Notes: generated by a model from the sequence alone, not told the origin. A DNA stretch of 64,000 nucleotides from Streptomyces kurssanovii (GCF_014649695.1 NZ_BMTN01000002.1:682001-746000); one strand, 5' to 3'. Numbered from the stretch's first letter, positions 16,165 through 25,201 are shown. Numbers and translations are program-made.

Positions 16165-18165
16165 TCACGATCCGGCGTTGACGTTGGAAAGGACGACGGC
16201 GGCGATCGCCAGGACGACGGAGCCGGCGAGCAGCGCGCTCAGGTAGGTCTGGACGTTTCCGGTCTGGGCGCGCCGGACGGCCGTGCCGAGCCAGCGGGTG
16301 CCGGTGCCGGAGCCGCGTACGTAGGTGTCGACGACCTCCCGGTCCAGGAACCGGACCAGTTGGGCCGCGGCACGCACGGGGCGGACGAACAGCACGGTGT
16401 AGAGCGCGTCGACGTGGAAACCGGCGGCGGCGTGGCGGTGGAGCGGGCCGAGCAGCAGCCGTGCGGGGTCGGCCGGGTCGTGAGCCGCGGCGATGTCGCC
16501 GTAGGCCGGGGTGTGGGTGGCGATGGCCTCGGCCTCCGAGACGGCAGGTTCGGCGTCCGGGTGGGCGGCGACGGCGCCGAGGGGAAGGCGGGCGGCAAGC
16601 GCGGTGGAGTGCCGCCAGGCTCCATAGGTGACCAGGCCGCCGACGAGGGCCACGCCCGTGCCGAGGACGGCGGTGGTGAGTGTCGGGGTGAGCGCGTGGC
16701 CGTCGAACCAGCGGGGCAGCCGTCCGGCGGTCAGCCCGAAGGCGAGCGAGGGGACGGCGAGGACCCACAGCACGGTGGTCATGGACAGCGGCTGCCGACC
16801 GTGGTCGGGGGCTTCCGCGCCGCGGCCGCGGAAGGTCAGCAGCCACAGCCGGATCGCGTAGGCGGCGGTCAGGACCGCGGTCAGCAGCGCGGCGACGAGC
16901 ACGAACCAGCCGGCGGTGACGGGCGCCGTCTCCGAGTCGCCGAGTGCGGTGTGCTCGGCGGCCACGAGAACGGCTTCCTTGGAGAAGAAGCCTGCGAAGG
17001 GAGGGATCGCGGCGAGGGCGAGCAGAGCGACGGTCATCGTCCAGTAGGCGTCCGGGACGCGCTTCGAGAGGCCGCTCATCCGGGACATGGCGGCGAGCGA
17101 GTTGGTGCCGGCGGCATGGATGATCACGCCGGCGGCGAGGAAGAGCAGCGCCTTGAACGCACCGTGGGACAGAAGGTGGAAGACGGCGGCGCCACGGTCC
17201 CCGACCGCCAGGGCGCCGGACATGTAGCCGAGTTGACCGATGGTCGAGTAGGCGAGGACGCGTTTGATGTCGTCCTGTGCGAGGGCGGCGAGCCCCGAGC
17301 CGACCATCGTCACGGCCGCCATCACGGCGAGCACGGTCATGGCCGCGGCGGAGGCCGCGAAGAGAGGAAGGAGCCGGGCCACGAAGTAGATACCCGCGGC
17401 GACCATCGTCGCGGCGTGGATCAGCGCGGAGACGGGCGTGGGGCCCGCCATCGCGTCAGGGAGCCAGGTGTGCAGCGGGAACTGCGCCGACTTGCCGGCG
17501 ACACCGGCGAGGAGGAGCAGCGCGATGAGCGTGGGGTGCTCGACGGCGTCGGCGGCGACGGCTCCGAGGATCCCGGTGATCCGGAAGGTGCCCGCGTCAG
17601 CCGCGAGGGCGAACAAGCCGATCAGGAAGGGGACATCGCCGAGCTTGGTGACCAGGAAGGCCTTGAGGGAGGCGGCGCGCGCCTCGGGAGTCTCCCAGTA
17701 GTGGCCGACGAGGAAGTACGAGCAGATGCCCATGATCTCCCAGCCGACCAGCAGCACCATCAGGTCGCCGGAGTAGACGACGAGCAGCATGGCGGAGGTG
17801 AACAGCGAGACGAGGGCGGCGTACGAGGGGTAGCGCGGGTCGTCGCGGAGGTAGCCCGTCGAATAGATCTGCACGCACGAGGCGACGACCCCGACGAGGA
17901 TCGCGGTGAGCGCCGCGAAGCCGTCGATGTGAAGTGCGAGGTCGATCGGGACCGAGCCGGTCGGGGTGAGCTGCGTGGACGCGTCGATCGCCTTGCCGCC
18001 GTCCTGGCGTACGGCGACGACGACGGCCAGCACGGCGGCGGCGAGCGTCGGCAGGACGGCGAGCGGACGGACGAAGCCGGGCGCGGTGCGGCCGAGGAGC
18101 AGTCCGGCCGCGGCGCCCAGGAACGGAAGGAGGGGGACGAGGACGGCGAGGGTCGTGGTGGTCAC
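16165..18165 (-). CDS. nuoL: NADH-quinone oxidoreductase subunit L, second cluster
   Basis: This largest antiporter-like subunit has 666 residues. Visible features are [43 protein letters not shown] with the conserved Glu, [31 protein letters not shown] with the pump Lys, and a C-terminal extension after residue 520 that should form the lateral helix HL and final transmembrane helix. The GTG at 18165 overlaps the nuoK stop as GTGA; a longer upstream reading is out of context because nuoK occupies it. It sits at the distal end of the membrane arm. The NuoL of the main cluster has similar motifs but a shorter loop set. Confidence 0.94.
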   Translation of the reverse strand: MTTTTLAVLVPLLPFLGAAAGLLLGRTAPGFVRPLAVLPTLAAAVLAVVVAVRQDGGKAIDASTQLTPTGSVPIDLALHIDGFAALTAILVGVVASCVQIYSTGYLRDDPRYPSYAALVSLFTSAMLLVVYSGDLMVLLVGWEIMGICSYFLVGHYWETPEARAASLKAFLVTKLGDVPFLIGLFALAADAGTFRITGILGAVAADAVEHPTLIALLLLAGVAGKSAQFPLHTWLPDAMAGPTPVSALIHAATMVAAGIYFVARLLPLFAASAAAMTVLAVMAAVTMVGSGLAALAQDDIKRVLAYSTIGQLGYMSGALAVGDRGAAVFHLLSHGAFKALLFLAAGVIIHAAGTNSLAAMSRMSGLSKRVPDAYWTMTVALLALAAIPPFAGFFSKEAVLVAAEHTALGDSETAPVTAGWFVLVAALLTAVLTAAYAIRLWLLTFRGRGAEAPDHGRQPLSMTTVLWVLAVPSLAFGLTAGRLPRWFDGHALTPTLTTAVLGTGVALVGGLVTYGAWRHSTALAARLPLGAVAAHPDAEPAVSEAEAIATHTPAYGDIAAAHDPADPARLLLGPLHRHAAAGFHVDALYTVLFVRPVRAAAQLVRFLDREVVDTYVRGSGTGTRWLGTAVRRAQTGNVQTYLSALLAGSVVLAIAAVVLSNVNAGS

Positions 18166-18545
18166 GCGGTGGCCTCGGCCTTCTCCTCGCGGTCGGTGGA
18201 CGTCCCGCCGTGCGGGCCGGGCGCGTCGGGTCCGTGCGCCGTCTCCGCGGTGTCGCGCAGGCGGTCGACGTCGGAGCTGCCGCGGTTGCGGTAGACCATC
18301 AGCACGATCGCCAGTCCGATGCCGATCTCGGCGGCCGCGATGGCGATGATGAAGAGGGTGAGGGCCTGGCCGGCGTGCAGGGTGTCGCGCAGCCAGACGT
18401 CGAAGGCGACGAGGTTGAGGTTGACGGCGTTGAGCATCAGCTCGACGGACATCAGGACGAGGATGGCGTTGCGCCGGGCGAGCACCCCGTACAGCCCGAT
18501 GCTGAAGAGGAGCACCGCGAGCACGGCTGGATAGGCGAGGTGCAT
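18162..18545 (-). CDS. nuoK: NADH-quinone oxidoreductase subunit K, second cluster
   Basis: The 127-residue product has three membrane helices and the conserved [16 protein letters not shown] segment, which contains the helix 2 glutamate of the proton path; a second acidic residue lies in [16 protein letters not shown]. The family is normally about 100 residues, so this copy carries an extra hydrophilic, acidic tail of about 25 residues ([21 protein letters not shown]). The ATG overlaps the nuoJ stop by one base (TGATG), and the stop overlaps the nuoL start by four. NuoK joins the membrane arm beside NuoN and NuoJ. Confidence 0.93.
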   Translation of the reverse strand: MHLAYPAVLAVLLFSIGLYGVLARRNAILVLMSVELMLNAVNLNLVAFDVWLRDTLHAGQALTLFIIAIAAAEIGIGLAIVLMVYRNRGSSDVDRLRDTAETAHGPDAPGPHGGTSTDREEKAEATA

Positions 18546-19189
18546 CAGCTGTTCCCCTCTCGGGCCGATCGGTCCGCACGGCCCGACGAACTGTCCTTGC
18601 CTCCGCGGGCGGCCGGGGCTGTCCGGGACGCCGGGACCTTGCCGGGTTCCTCACCGTCCCTGCGGGACAGGACGATCGCGCCGATGAGGGCGGCGAGCAG
18701 CAGTACGGAGAGCGCCTCGAACGGCAGCACCCAGTGCCGGAAGAGGATCTCACCGGACACCTTCGTGGAGCCCTGGGCCGGTCCGTCGAGGTCGATCCAG
18801 GTGGTGCGGAAGGCATCGACGACGACCCACACGAGGGACGCGGCGGCGACGGCGGCCACGGCCAGGGCGACCCATCGGTTGCCCGAATCGGCGTCCGGTG
18901 AACGGCCGATGGGCGCCTTGGTGAGCATCAGACCGAAGAGCAGGAGGACGACCACGGAACCGACATAGATCAGGACCTGCACCCAGGCGATGAACTCCGC
19001 GGTGAGCAGGAGGTACTCGACGGCGAGGCCGCCGAGTGCCACGACCAGCCAGAGGGCGGCATGCACCAGTTGCCGGGTCGTGACGGTTATGACGGCCGCG
19101 CCGAGCGTGACCACGCCCACGAGCAGGAAGGCGATCTCGACACCGGCAGGGGAAAGGAAACCGTGCGTCGCGGCTGCGGCGAACGTCAT
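18545..19189 (-). CDS. nuoJ: NADH-quinone oxidoreductase subunit J, second cluster
   Basis: This 214-residue subunit has five membrane helices in the normal arrangement: [59 protein letters not shown] (containing the conserved Tyr and the pi-bulge region that moves during turnover), [12 protein letters not shown] and [13 protein letters not shown]. It ends with a hydrophilic Ser/Arg/Gly-rich tail. NuoJ couples quinone reduction to proton pumping. The ATG at 19189 overlaps the nuoI stop by four bases. Confidence 0.92.
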   Translation of the reverse strand: MTFAAAATHGFLSPAGVEIAFLLVGVVTLGAAVITVTTRQLVHAALWLVVALGGLAVEYLLLTAEFIAWVQVLIYVGSVVVLLLFGLMLTKAPIGRSPDADSGNRWVALAVAAVAAASLVWVVVDAFRTTWIDLDGPAQGSTKVSGEILFRHWVLPFEALSVLLLAALIGAIVLSRRDGEEPGKVPASRTAPAARGGKDSSSGRADRSAREGNS

Positions 19190-19833
19190 GCCGGACCTCC
19201 CTGGCCCGATGCCGGACCGCTTTCGTCAGCGGGGCGTTCAGCGGCGCCCGGCGGAACGCCGCCCACGCCCGGCGGGGTGCCCACGCCCGGCGGGGTGCTT
19301 GCGTCCGCCTCCGCGGCGGCGAGCTTCTCCGCCGTCTTGCGGGCGGCGCCGATCTCCTTCGGTTCCTCGGCGCCCGGGTCGAGTGCCGGCGGTGCGGGCA
19401 CCGTCCACATCCACTCGCGGAGCTTGTCGCGCTCGTGGGTGAGTTCGCGGATGTCCGTCTCCGCGTACTCGAACTCGGGCGACCAGAACAGCGCGTCGAA
19501 AGGACAGACCTCGATGCAGATACCGCAGTACATGCACAGGGAGAAGTCGATGGCGAACCGGTCGAGGACGTTGCGGCTGCGTTCGCGGCCACCGGGTACC
19601 GCCGCCGGCACGGTCTCCTTGTGGGAGTCGATGTAGATGCACCAGTCGGGGCACTCACGGGCGCAGAGCATGCAGACCGTGCAGTTCTCCTCGAACAGGC
19701 CGATGACGCCCCGCGAGCGGGGCGGGAGTTCGGGCTGGACATCGGGGTACTGGGCGGTGACGGTCTTCTTCGTCATCGTCCGCAGCGTGACGGCGAGGCC
19801 CTTGGCGAGGCCGGATCCAGGGATCGGAGACAC
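19186..19833 (-). CDS. nuoI: NADH-quinone oxidoreductase subunit I, second cluster (two [4Fe-4S])
   Basis: NuoI carries clusters N6a and N6b and passes electrons towards N2 in NuoB. Both binding motifs are complete: [12 protein letters not shown] (about residues 52-63) and [12 protein letters not shown] (about 100-111). The first is followed by DWC instead of the usual ADA, adding an extra cysteine. The C-terminal 60 residues are hydrophilic and contain a GVGTPPGVG-type repeat ([17 protein letters not shown]). I take the GTG at 19833, three bases after the nuoH stop. No flavin or NADH subunit is encoded in this cluster, so the natural electron donor of this NuoI is open; a soluble ferredoxin is a reasonable candidate (inference). 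Confidence 0.92.
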   Translation of the reverse strand: MSPIPGSGLAKGLAVTLRTMTKKTVTAQYPDVQPELPPRSRGVIGLFEENCTVCMLCARECPDWCIYIDSHKETVPAAVPGGRERSRNVLDRFAIDFSLCMYCGICIEVCPFDALFWSPEFEYAETDIRELTHERDKLREWMWTVPAPPALDPGAEEPKEIGAARKTAEKLAAAEADASTPPGVGTPPGVGGVPPGAAERPADESGPASGQGGPA

Positions 19834-19835
19834 GA

Positions 19836-20801
19836 CTAGATCACCACCTTGACGATGCCGGTGAGGGCGATCTGGGCGAGAGCGAGCGGGATGAGGACCG
19901 TCCATGCGAGCTTCTGCAACTGGTCCTCACGCATACGGGGATACGTCACCCGCAGCCAGATGACGATGAACGCGAGCACGGCGATCTTGAGCAGGGTCCA
20001 CACCCAGCCGAGGCCGTCAGCACCGAACGGACCGTGCCAGCCGCCCAGGAAGAGGACGGTGGTGAGTCCGCACAGCACGACGATGCCCGCGTACTCGGCG
20101 AGGAGGAACAGCGCGAAACGGAGACCGGTGTACTCGGTGTACGCGCCGAAGATGATCTCGGAGTCGGCGACGGGCATGTCGAAGGGCGGCCGCTGAAGCT
20201 CGGCGAGACCGGCGACGAAGAAGACGATGGCGCCCACGATCTGCCAGGGCAGCCACCACCACTCGAAGGCGTTGAGGATGCCGGGCAGCGACACCGTCCC
20301 CGCCGCCATGGCGACGGAGGCGGCGGTCAGCAGCATCGGCAGCTCGTACGCGAGCAGCTGGGCGGCGGTGCGCAGGCCGCCGAGCAGGGAGAACTTGTTG
20401 GCCGAGGCCCAGCCGGCCATCAGGGAGCCGAGCACGCCGACACCCATGACGGCGAGGACGAAGAAGATGCCTGCGTCCACGACCTGGCCGACCGCACCCT
20501 CGCTCGGGCCGATCGGGATCGCGACGAGGACGAGGAGGTACGGAAGGAGCGCCACGGCGGGAGCGAGCTGGAAGACGCGGCGGTCGGCCTCCGCCGGCAC
20601 CACGTCCTCCTTCTGCGCGAACTTCACACCGTCGGCGACGAGCTGGGCCCAGCCGTGGAAGCCACCGGCGTACATGGGACCGAGACGGCCCTGCATGTGG
20701 GCCATCACCTTGTGCTCGGTCTGTCCGATGACCAGGGGGAGGACGAGGAACACGGCGAAGACGACGATGAGCCGGAAGGCGACGTCAAGTGCGTCGTTCA
20801 C
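19836..20801 (-). CDS. nuoH: NADH-quinone oxidoreductase subunit H, second cluster
   Basis: The 321-residue membrane subunit lines the quinone chamber and links it to the first half-channel. Motifs include [28 protein letters not shown] near the N-terminus, [22 protein letters not shown], and [38 protein letters not shown], with the acidic residues that shape the E-channel. The main-cluster NuoH has instead [19 protein letters not shown]. Eight membrane helices are expected. It overlaps nuoC by four bases and is followed by nuoI after two. Gene order C-H-I skips D, E, F and G. Confidence 0.94.
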   Translation of the reverse strand: MNDALDVAFRLIVVFAVFLVLPLVIGQTEHKVMAHMQGRLGPMYAGGFHGWAQLVADGVKFAQKEDVVPAEADRRVFQLAPAVALLPYLLVLVAIPIGPSEGAVGQVVDAGIFFVLAVMGVGVLGSLMAGWASANKFSLLGGLRTAAQLLAYELPMLLTAASVAMAAGTVSLPGILNAFEWWWLPWQIVGAIVFFVAGLAELQRPPFDMPVADSEIIFGAYTEYTGLRFALFLLAEYAGIVVLCGLTTVLFLGGWHGPFGADGLGWVWTLLKIAVLAFIVIWLRVTYPRMREDQLQKLAWTVLIPLALAQIALTGIVKVVI

Positions 20802-22273
20802 GCGGGGTCGCCTCCGGCAGGTCGGTTCGCCTCGTCCTCGTCCGGTCCGTCAGCGGATTCGGACGCGGGCGCGGGCGCGGATGTGGCTAGGGGGGTCGGT
20901 GGGGCTGGGGGTGTGGCGTTGTCCGGTTCGGAGTCAGGTTCGGCTCCGGGTCCGGGTCCCGCCGCGGGCTCGGCACTGGATTCGGGCTCGGGTCCCGCTT
21001 CCGGCTCGTGTCCCGCCGTAGGCCCTGGTCCGGGCCCAGCTCCGGGCTCGGTGTCGGGCTCGGGTTCCGCCGCCGGTTCGGCACTGGATTCGGGTCCCGT
21101 TTCGCGTGCGGCTCCGGCTTGCGGCTCGGCTCCCGCTACGGGCTCGGGACCGGCTACAGGGCCGGTCCCCGGCACGGGCTCGGTCCCGGGCCCAGCTCCG
21201 GGCTCGGTACCGGGTTCGGGGGTGCTGGGCTTGCGGGCGGGCTGCTCGGTGCCGGTCTCCGCGTCCTCGAAGGCCGGGCGGGCATGGTGCCACGGTGCGT
21301 CGGAGCTTCGGGAGCGCGGCGGCGTGGTGGCCTCCGCCGGACCGGTGGGCCGGGCCTTCTCCGGTGCTGCCGGTGCGGCCGGCGCCTCCGGTGCCGTGGA
21401 CGGCTCGCGCGCGCCCGTCCGCCCGGCCGGCGGCGTGGTCCCGGTGCCGGCCTGGGAGGCTGAGCCCTCGCTCGCGCTCCGGGTGCGGCGCGGTGCCGCC
21501 GCGGGCGTCTCGCCCTGCGAGGCCGAGCCCTCGCTCGCGCTCCGGGTGCGGCGCGGTGCGGCCGCGGGCGTCCCGGCCTGCGACGCGGAGCCCTCGCCGG
21601 CGGTGCGGGTGCGACGCGGCGGACGCTCGCCGGCGCCGGCGCCCGCCGCGGCCGCGCCGGCGCGCGGTGTGCGGGCGGGCCGTGCGGGAGCTGGCGGGAG
21701 CTGGCCCTTGAGGGGGCCCCACTCGTTCGGGTCCGGGACGCCGGGCGGCAGCATCTGGCGGCGCTTCGGCCCGCCGTGCTCGGACTCCCCCGGCTCCTTG
21801 GCTCCGGGCCAGGCCTTGGCGACCCGGGCGGCGAGCACGAAGTCCTTGCGCAGCGGATGTCCCTCGAAGCCGTCCGGCAGCAGCAGGGGCACCTGATGCG
21901 GATGGCCGGTGAAGTCGACGCCGAACATCTCGTGCGTCTCGCGCTCGTGCCAGCTCGCGCCCGCGTAGACATCGACGGCCGACGGCAGCGACGGGGCGCC
22001 GTGCGGAACGGTCGTGCGCACCAGCAGCCGGCGGACCGCGCGGCCCTCCAGCGAGACGACGTGCGCGCAGATCCGGAATCCGGTCCCCGGCTCGTCGACG
22101 GCGCTGAGCCAGTCGAAATAGGTGCAGCCCAGCTTGTCGCGGGCGATCTCCAGAGCAGCGATCCAGGAACCGACGGGGACGTCGACGGTGAGCAGTTCGT
22201 AGGTCCGCTCGGCTGTCGCCTCCTCGCCGAAGATCTCTGTGACGGCGTCGGGGAGGCTGTCGTACAGGTTCAC
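20798..22273 (-). CDS. nuoC: NADH-quinone oxidoreductase subunit C with a ~300-residue disordered tail, second cluster
   Basis: The first 195 residues form a normal 30-kDa-subunit domain: [40 protein letters not shown] (the family signature, near residues 102-127), HPLRKDFVL. From about residue 196 to 491 the protein turns into low-complexity sequence. First come three 21-residue repeats of the type [21 protein letters not shown], encoded by a 63-base tandem repeat around 21450-21630. Then follows a Pro/Gly/Glu/Ala-rich region ([20 protein letters not shown] and relatives). Canonical NuoC has about 160-240 residues. The frame stays open with good codon bias, so the tail is translated. The GTG at 22273 overlaps nuoB and follows GGAGGGGGAG. 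NuoC normally binds NuoD, yet no nuoD is encoded here. Confidence 0.88.
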   Translation of the reverse strand: MNLYDSLPDAVTEIFGEEATAERTYELLTVDVPVGSWIAALEIARDKLGCTYFDWLSAVDEPGTGFRICAHVVSLEGRAVRRLLVRTTVPHGAPSLPSAVDVYAGASWHERETHEMFGVDFTGHPHQVPLLLPDGFEGHPLRKDFVLAARVAKAWPGAKEPGESEHGGPKRRQMLPPGVPDPNEWGPLKGQLPPAPARPARTPRAGAAAAGAGAGERPPRRTRTAGEGSASQAGTPAAAPRRTRSASEGSASQGETPAAAPRRTRSASEGSASQAGTGTTPPAGRTGAREPSTAPEAPAAPAAPEKARPTGPAEATTPPRSRSSDAPWHHARPAFEDAETGTEQPARKPSTPEPGTEPGAGPGTEPVPGTGPVAGPEPVAGAEPQAGAARETGPESSAEPAAEPEPDTEPGAGPGPGPTAGHEPEAGPEPESSAEPAAGPGPGAEPDSEPDNATPPAPPTPLATSAPAPASESADGPDEDEANRPAGGDPA

Positions 22274-23019
22274 CGCTCCCCCTCCGGCCCGGATGCGGCT
22301 CCGGACACGTCCCTTGGGTCGGCGGCCTCGGCCCCGGCTCCTGCCGGCGGCGGAGTGATCAGGCCGCTCCGCAGGGCGGTGGTGGAGGGCCGGGCAGGGC
22401 CGGTCTGCTCTCCGCCGTGCCCATAGCGTTCGCTGAGCGACTCCCGCGCGATCTTCTCCTGGAGCTTGAGGATGCCCTGGAGCAGCGCCTCGGGGCGCGG
22501 CGGGCAGCCGGGCACGTAGACGTCGACGGGGATGATCTGGTCGACGCCCTTGGTGACGGAGTACGAGTCCCAGTACGGGCCGCCGCAGTTCGAGCAGGCG
22601 CCGAAGGAGATGACGTACTTCGGCTCGGGCATCTGCTCGTACAGGCGCTTCACCGCGGGCGCCATCTTGTCCGTCACCGTGCCGGAGACGATCATCAGGT
22701 CCGCCTGGCGCGGGCCCGGCGCGAAGGGGATCACGCCGAGCCGGATGAAGTCGTGCCGGGCCATCGACGCGGCGATGAACTCGATGGCGCAGCAGGCGAG
22801 TCCGAAGTTGAAGACCCACAGGCTGTAGCGGCGACCCCAGTTGAGGATCACCTTCATCGGTTCCGGGGCCAGGCGCGCGAGGGCACCCAGTCGCCGCGGC
22901 TCCGGCAGGAGCTCCGGGGCCGGGACCGGGGTCGGGGCCGAGGCCGGGCCCGAAGCCTGGTTCGAGGTCTGGTTCGAGGTCTGGTTCGAGGTCTGGTTCG
23001 AGGTCGGGGTCACGTCCAT
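22270..23019 (-). CDS. nuoB: NADH-quinone oxidoreductase subunit B, second cluster
   Basis: NuoB holds the last iron-sulphur cluster, N2, next to the quinone site. All four ligand cysteines are visible: [10 protein letters not shown] (tandem CC), [12 protein letters not shown] and VPGCPPRPE. The 249-residue protein is longer than usual at both ends. The N-terminal 40 residues contain four copies of Thr-Ser-Asn-Gln, encoded by a perfect 12-base tandem repeat, and a Pro/Ala segment; the C-terminal 50 residues are also low complexity. The ATG at 23019 lies ten bases inside nuoA. Intact N2 ligands suggest that this cluster still makes a redox-active module. Confidence 0.92.
   Translation of the reverse strand: MDVTPTSNQTSNQTSNQTSNQASGPASAPTPVPAPELLPEPRRLGALARLAPEPMKVILNWGRRYSLWVFNFGLACCAIEFIAASMARHDFIRLGVIPFAPGPRQADLMIVSGTVTDKMAPAVKRLYEQMPEPKYVISFGACSNCGGPYWDSYSVTKGVDQIIPVDVYVPGCPPRPEALLQGILKLQEKIARESLSERYGHGGEQTGPARPSTTALRSGLITPPPAGAGAEAADPRDVSGAASGPEGER
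22957..23004. repeat. Four perfect 12-bp tandem repeats inside nuoB
   Basis: The unit CTGGTTCGAGGT occurs four times without a mismatch from 22957 to 23004. On the coding (minus) strand it gives repeated Thr-Ser-Asn-Gln near the N-terminus of NuoB. Such an in-frame minisatellite can gain or lose units without a frameshift. Confidence 0.9.
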
Positions 23020-23408
23020 GTCAGGACCCCCTTCTTCCATGCGTAGAGCAGTCCCACGGCCAGGAAGCCGAGGAAGATGAACATCTCCACGAGGGTCGTC
23101 GCGCCGTATCCGTCGGCGGCGAACACCGTCGCCCACGGGAAGAGGAAGATCGAGTCGACCGCGAAGATCACGTACAGGAAGGCGTAGACGTAGTAGCGGA
23201 CCTGGGTGTGTGCCCAGCCCTCGCCCACCGGGTCGACACCGCACTCGTAGGTCAGCAGCTTCTCCGGCGTCGGGACGACGGGGCGCAGCAGTCGGCCCGC
23301 GGTGAAGGCGACAGCGACGAACAGCACGCCGATCAGCGCGATCAGCCCCACGACGGAGTAGCTCCGGAAGTACTCCGTCGCGAGCACGACTCCGGTCGGT
23401 TCCGGCAC
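23010..23408 (-). CDS. nuoA: NADH-quinone oxidoreductase subunit A, second cluster
   Basis: The product has three membrane helices: [45 protein letters not shown] and [19 protein letters not shown]. The loop [27 protein letters not shown] contains the flexible TM1-2 loop with the conserved Cys, which contacts the quinone cavity. I use the GTG at 23408 because GAGGGGAC lies seven bases before it and PEPTGVV is a usual start. A GTG at 23486 would add 26 polar residues from a repeat-like leader and is less likely. It is the first gene of the second nuo cluster and overlaps nuoB by ten bases. Confidence 0.88.
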   Translation of the reverse strand: MPEPTGVVLATEYFRSYSVVGLIALIGVLFVAVAFTAGRLLRPVVPTPEKLLTYECGVDPVGEGWAHTQVRYYVYAFLYVIFAVDSIFLFPWATVFAADGYGATTLVEMFIFLGFLAVGLLYAWKKGVLTWT

Positions 23409-23444
23409 GTCCGTCCCCTCGCTCCCTGACCCAGTCGACCTTGT

Positions 23445-23580
23445 CGGTGCGTTGTGGTCGTCGTCGCTACGTTGCTTCGCCGCCACGTCGCGCTCCGTTG
23501 CTACGTCGCGCTACGTCGCGCCACGTCACGCTTCGTCGCGCTTCGTTTTGTCGCTACGACTTTGCTTGTCGCCGCTCCGC
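23445..23580. repeat. Degenerate short repeats upstream of the second nuo cluster
   Basis: The 334-base gap between nuoA and the first kinase gene holds a run of imperfect 10-11-base units of the type TACGTCGCGC, CACGTCACGC and TTCGTCGCGC, densest from about 23485 to 23560. The rest of the gap (23581-23742) contains no gene, only a promoter-like element and the kinase leader. If the nuoA transcript starts further upstream, the units lie in its leader. Confidence 0.55.
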
Positions 23581-23610
23581 CGATCTCTACGCACGCTCTG
23601 TACGCACGGG

Positions 23611-23639
23611 AGTCTAGGCCCTGCTAAAGAGAGCGTAAG
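23611..23639 (-). promoter_or_regulatory. Possible promoter for the second nuo cluster
   Basis: On the minus strand, CTTACG (23634-23639) and TAGACT (23611-23616) are separated by 17 bases. The -10 fits the TAnnnT pattern of the main Streptomyces sigma factor; the -35 is weak. It is about 200 bases upstream of the chosen nuoA start, so the leader would contain the degenerate repeats. Confidence 0.3.
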
Positions 23640-23742
23640 CAGTCGTGTCACGCATCGGTCGGCCTCGGGTGGGGTTATCCCTACTTCGCCCCACCCATGT
23701 ACCCCATGGCGTACGGCGGTCCGGCCCGGCAGGCTTGCCCTC

Positions 23743-24942
23743 ATGACCGCGAGCATCACCGCCCCCGACAACGACCGGCCGCCACCCGCGCGCTTCGTCT
23801 TCGACCGCCACACGTGGAAGGAGATCGCGCATCTGCTGGCCAACCTGCCGATCTCGCTGCTCGGGTTCGTCTATGTGACGGTCACGATCAGCGTCGGCGC
23901 CGGGCTCTCCGTGACGGTGATCGGCCTGCCTCTGCTGGCCCTCTGCCTGATGGGGGCCCGTGGCATCGGCAAGGCGGAACGGGCGCGGGCCCGCGCGCTG
24001 CTCGGCGTACGGATCGACGAGCCCAGCCCGCTGCCCGGTCCGGCGCGCGGTGAGGGCGTGATCGCGTCGGTGTGGTCCCGTCTGAAGGACCCGGTGGCCT
24101 GGCGCTCGGTGCTGTACTCGTTCATCCGGCTGCCGTGGGGCGTCCTCACCTTCACCGTCATGGTGGTGGGCCTTTTCGTCCTGTGGCCCGTGCTCCCCTT
24201 CATCGCGCGCGGGCTGTCCAACGCGGACCGCGCGATGGTGCGAGGGCTGCTGTCGCCGTCCGACGAACTGGAACGGCGCATCGCCGAGTTGGAGTCGGAC
24301 CGCGGGGTCGTCGTGGACACGGCCGCGGCGGACCTGCGCCGTATCGAGAGGGACCTCCACGACGGCGCGCAGGCCCGGCTGGTCGCGCTCGCGATGGGGC
24401 TCGGCCTCGCCAAGGAGAAGCTCCTCGAGGACCCGGACGCGGCGGCCGCGATGGTGGACGAGGCACACGGCGAGGTGAAGCTCGCGCTGCAGGAACTGCG
24501 CGACCTGGCCCGCGGCATCCACCCGGCCGTACTGACCGACCGCGGCCTGGACGCGGCGCTCTCCTCGGTCGCGTCCCGGTGCACGGCACCGGTGACGGTC
24601 ACCGTGAACCTCGACGAGCGGCCGGCGGCCGCGATCGAGGGCATCGCCTACTTCACCGTCTCCGAGCTGCTGCAGAACGTGAGCAAGCACGCGGGGGCCA
24701 CCCGCGCCTCCGTGGACGTGTGGCGTTCCGGCAACCGCCTCTTGCTCCAGGTGATGGACGACGGCAAGGGCGGGGCCCGGCTCGACGGGGGTACCGGCAT
24801 GGCCGGTCTCGCCGAACGGCTGGGCGCCGTGGACGGCCTCTTCGTCCTGGACTCACCGCCGGGCGGTCCGACGACGGTCACGGCGGAGCTGCCGTGGCGC
24901 GTCCGGGAGGCGAGCGAGGCACGCGCAGCGCGTACCCACTGA
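23743..24942 (+). CDS. Sensor-domain histidine kinase (first of two)
   Basis: This membrane kinase of 399 residues starts with the actinobacterial putative-sensor domain (two pairs of helices: ISLLGFVYVTVTISVGAG and VTVIGLPLLALCLMG; later LPWGVLTFTVMVVGLFVLW). The phosphorylated His is in ERDLHDGAQARLVALAMGLG (about residue 206), a HisKA_3 dimerisation box, followed by LARGIHPAVLTDRGLDAAL. ATP-binding boxes are ELLQNVSKHAGATRA (N-box) and MDDGKGG (G-box). It is of the NarX/DesK class and should signal to a NarL/LuxR-type regulator. It reads away from the second nuo cluster. A close paralogue lies 613 bases downstream, and a single response regulator follows both. Confidence 0.92.
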   Translation: MTASITAPDNDRPPPARFVFDRHTWKEIAHLLANLPISLLGFVYVTVTISVGAGLSVTVIGLPLLALCLMGARGIGKAERARARALLGVRIDEPSPLPGPARGEGVIASVWSRLKDPVAWRSVLYSFIRLPWGVLTFTVMVVGLFVLWPVLPFIARGLSNADRAMVRGLLSPSDELERRIAELESDRGVVVDTAAADLRRIERDLHDGAQARLVALAMGLGLAKEKLLEDPDAAAAMVDEAHGEVKLALQELRDLARGIHPAVLTDRGLDAALSSVASRCTAPVTVTVNLDERPAAAIEGIAYFTVSELLQNVSKHAGATRASVDVWRSGNRLLLQVMDDGKGGARLDGGTGMAGLAERLGAVDGLFVLDSPPGGPTTVTAELPWRVREASEARAARTH

Positions 24943-24949
24943 CGCTTCA

Positions 24950-24970
24950 CGGGGACACGTCGTGTCCCCG
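24950..24970 (+). terminator. Hairpin just after the first kinase gene
   Basis: CGGGGACAC (24950-24958) pairs exactly with GTGTCCCCG (24962-24970) across a three-base loop, eight bases after the stop codon. It is a compact GC-rich terminator candidate, which would separate this kinase from the second kinase and the regulator. Confidence 0.6.
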
Positions 24971-24972
24971 TA

Positions 24973-25022
24973 CGTCCGCACGCGGGCCCGCAGCGGGCCC
25001 GCTGCGGGCCCGCGTGCGGACG
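24973..25022. repeat. 50-bp perfect palindrome
   Basis: Each base from 24973 to 24997 is complementary to its mirror base from 25022 back to 24998, with no mismatch and no loop. The arm begins CGTCCGCACGCGGGCCCGC. As DNA it could extrude a cruciform, as RNA it would form a very stable rod. It directly follows the first kinase's terminator and directly precedes a 20-bp repeat array that shares its GTGCGGAC end. Confidence 0.9.
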
Positions 25023-25201
25023 CGAGGGGCCGGGTGCGGACGCGAGGGCCCGCGTGCGGACGCGAGGGGCCGGGTGCGGACGCGAGGGCCCGCGTGCGGA
25101 CGCGAGGGGCCGGGTGCGGACGCGAGGGCCCGCGTGCGGACGCGAGGGGCCGGGTGCGGACGCGAGGGCCCGCGTGCGGACGCGAGGGGCCGGGTGCGGA
25201 C
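25022..25201. repeat. Nine alternating 20-bp tandem repeats between two kinase genes
   Basis: Two 20-base units alternate: A, GCGAGGGGCCGGGTGCGGAC, and B, GCGAGGGCCCGCGTGCGGAC. They run A-B-A-B-A-B-A-B-A from 25022 to 25201 with no mismatch among copies, a 40-base higher-order period. The units differ only in their central bases and share GCGAGGG at one end and GTGCGGAC at the other. All six frames are open across the array, as expected for a stop-free GC repeat, but there is no sign of a gene. The remaining 25202-25555 has no gene either: it is GC-rich, proline-codon-like sequence containing the GGC run. Confidence 0.93.

Noticed and set aside
14713-18294. A plus-strand frame open for nearly 1200 codons
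   Set aside because: It is antisense to nuoM, nuoL and nuoK of the second cluster. In very high GC DNA, stops are rare in shadow frames; its composition (Gly/Arg/Asp/His-rich, no domain) is that of a shadow, while the minus strand gives clear complex I subunits.
16165-18816. A longer NuoL starting inside nuoJ
   Set aside because: The extra N-terminal part lies over nuoK and nuoJ and has shadow composition. The GTG at 18165 overlapping the nuoK stop is the natural start.
19186-19833. NuoI of the second cluster lacking a cluster ligand
   Set aside because: Both CxxCxxCxxxCP motifs are complete; the unusual feature is only an added Cys after the first.
20798-22819. NuoC fused to extra upstream sequence in the same frame
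   Set aside because: The part beyond 22273 overlaps nuoB in another frame and has no domain. The GTG at 22273 has a strong ribosome site and a GTGA overlap.
13034-23408. Second nuo cluster as a recent duplicate of the main operon
   Set aside because: Protein sequences, loop insertions and motif details differ strongly between the two sets, so they are old paralogues.
25022-25201. CRISPR array
   Set aside because: Units are 20 bases, directly adjacent and alternate between two forms. There are no unique spacers and no cas genes.
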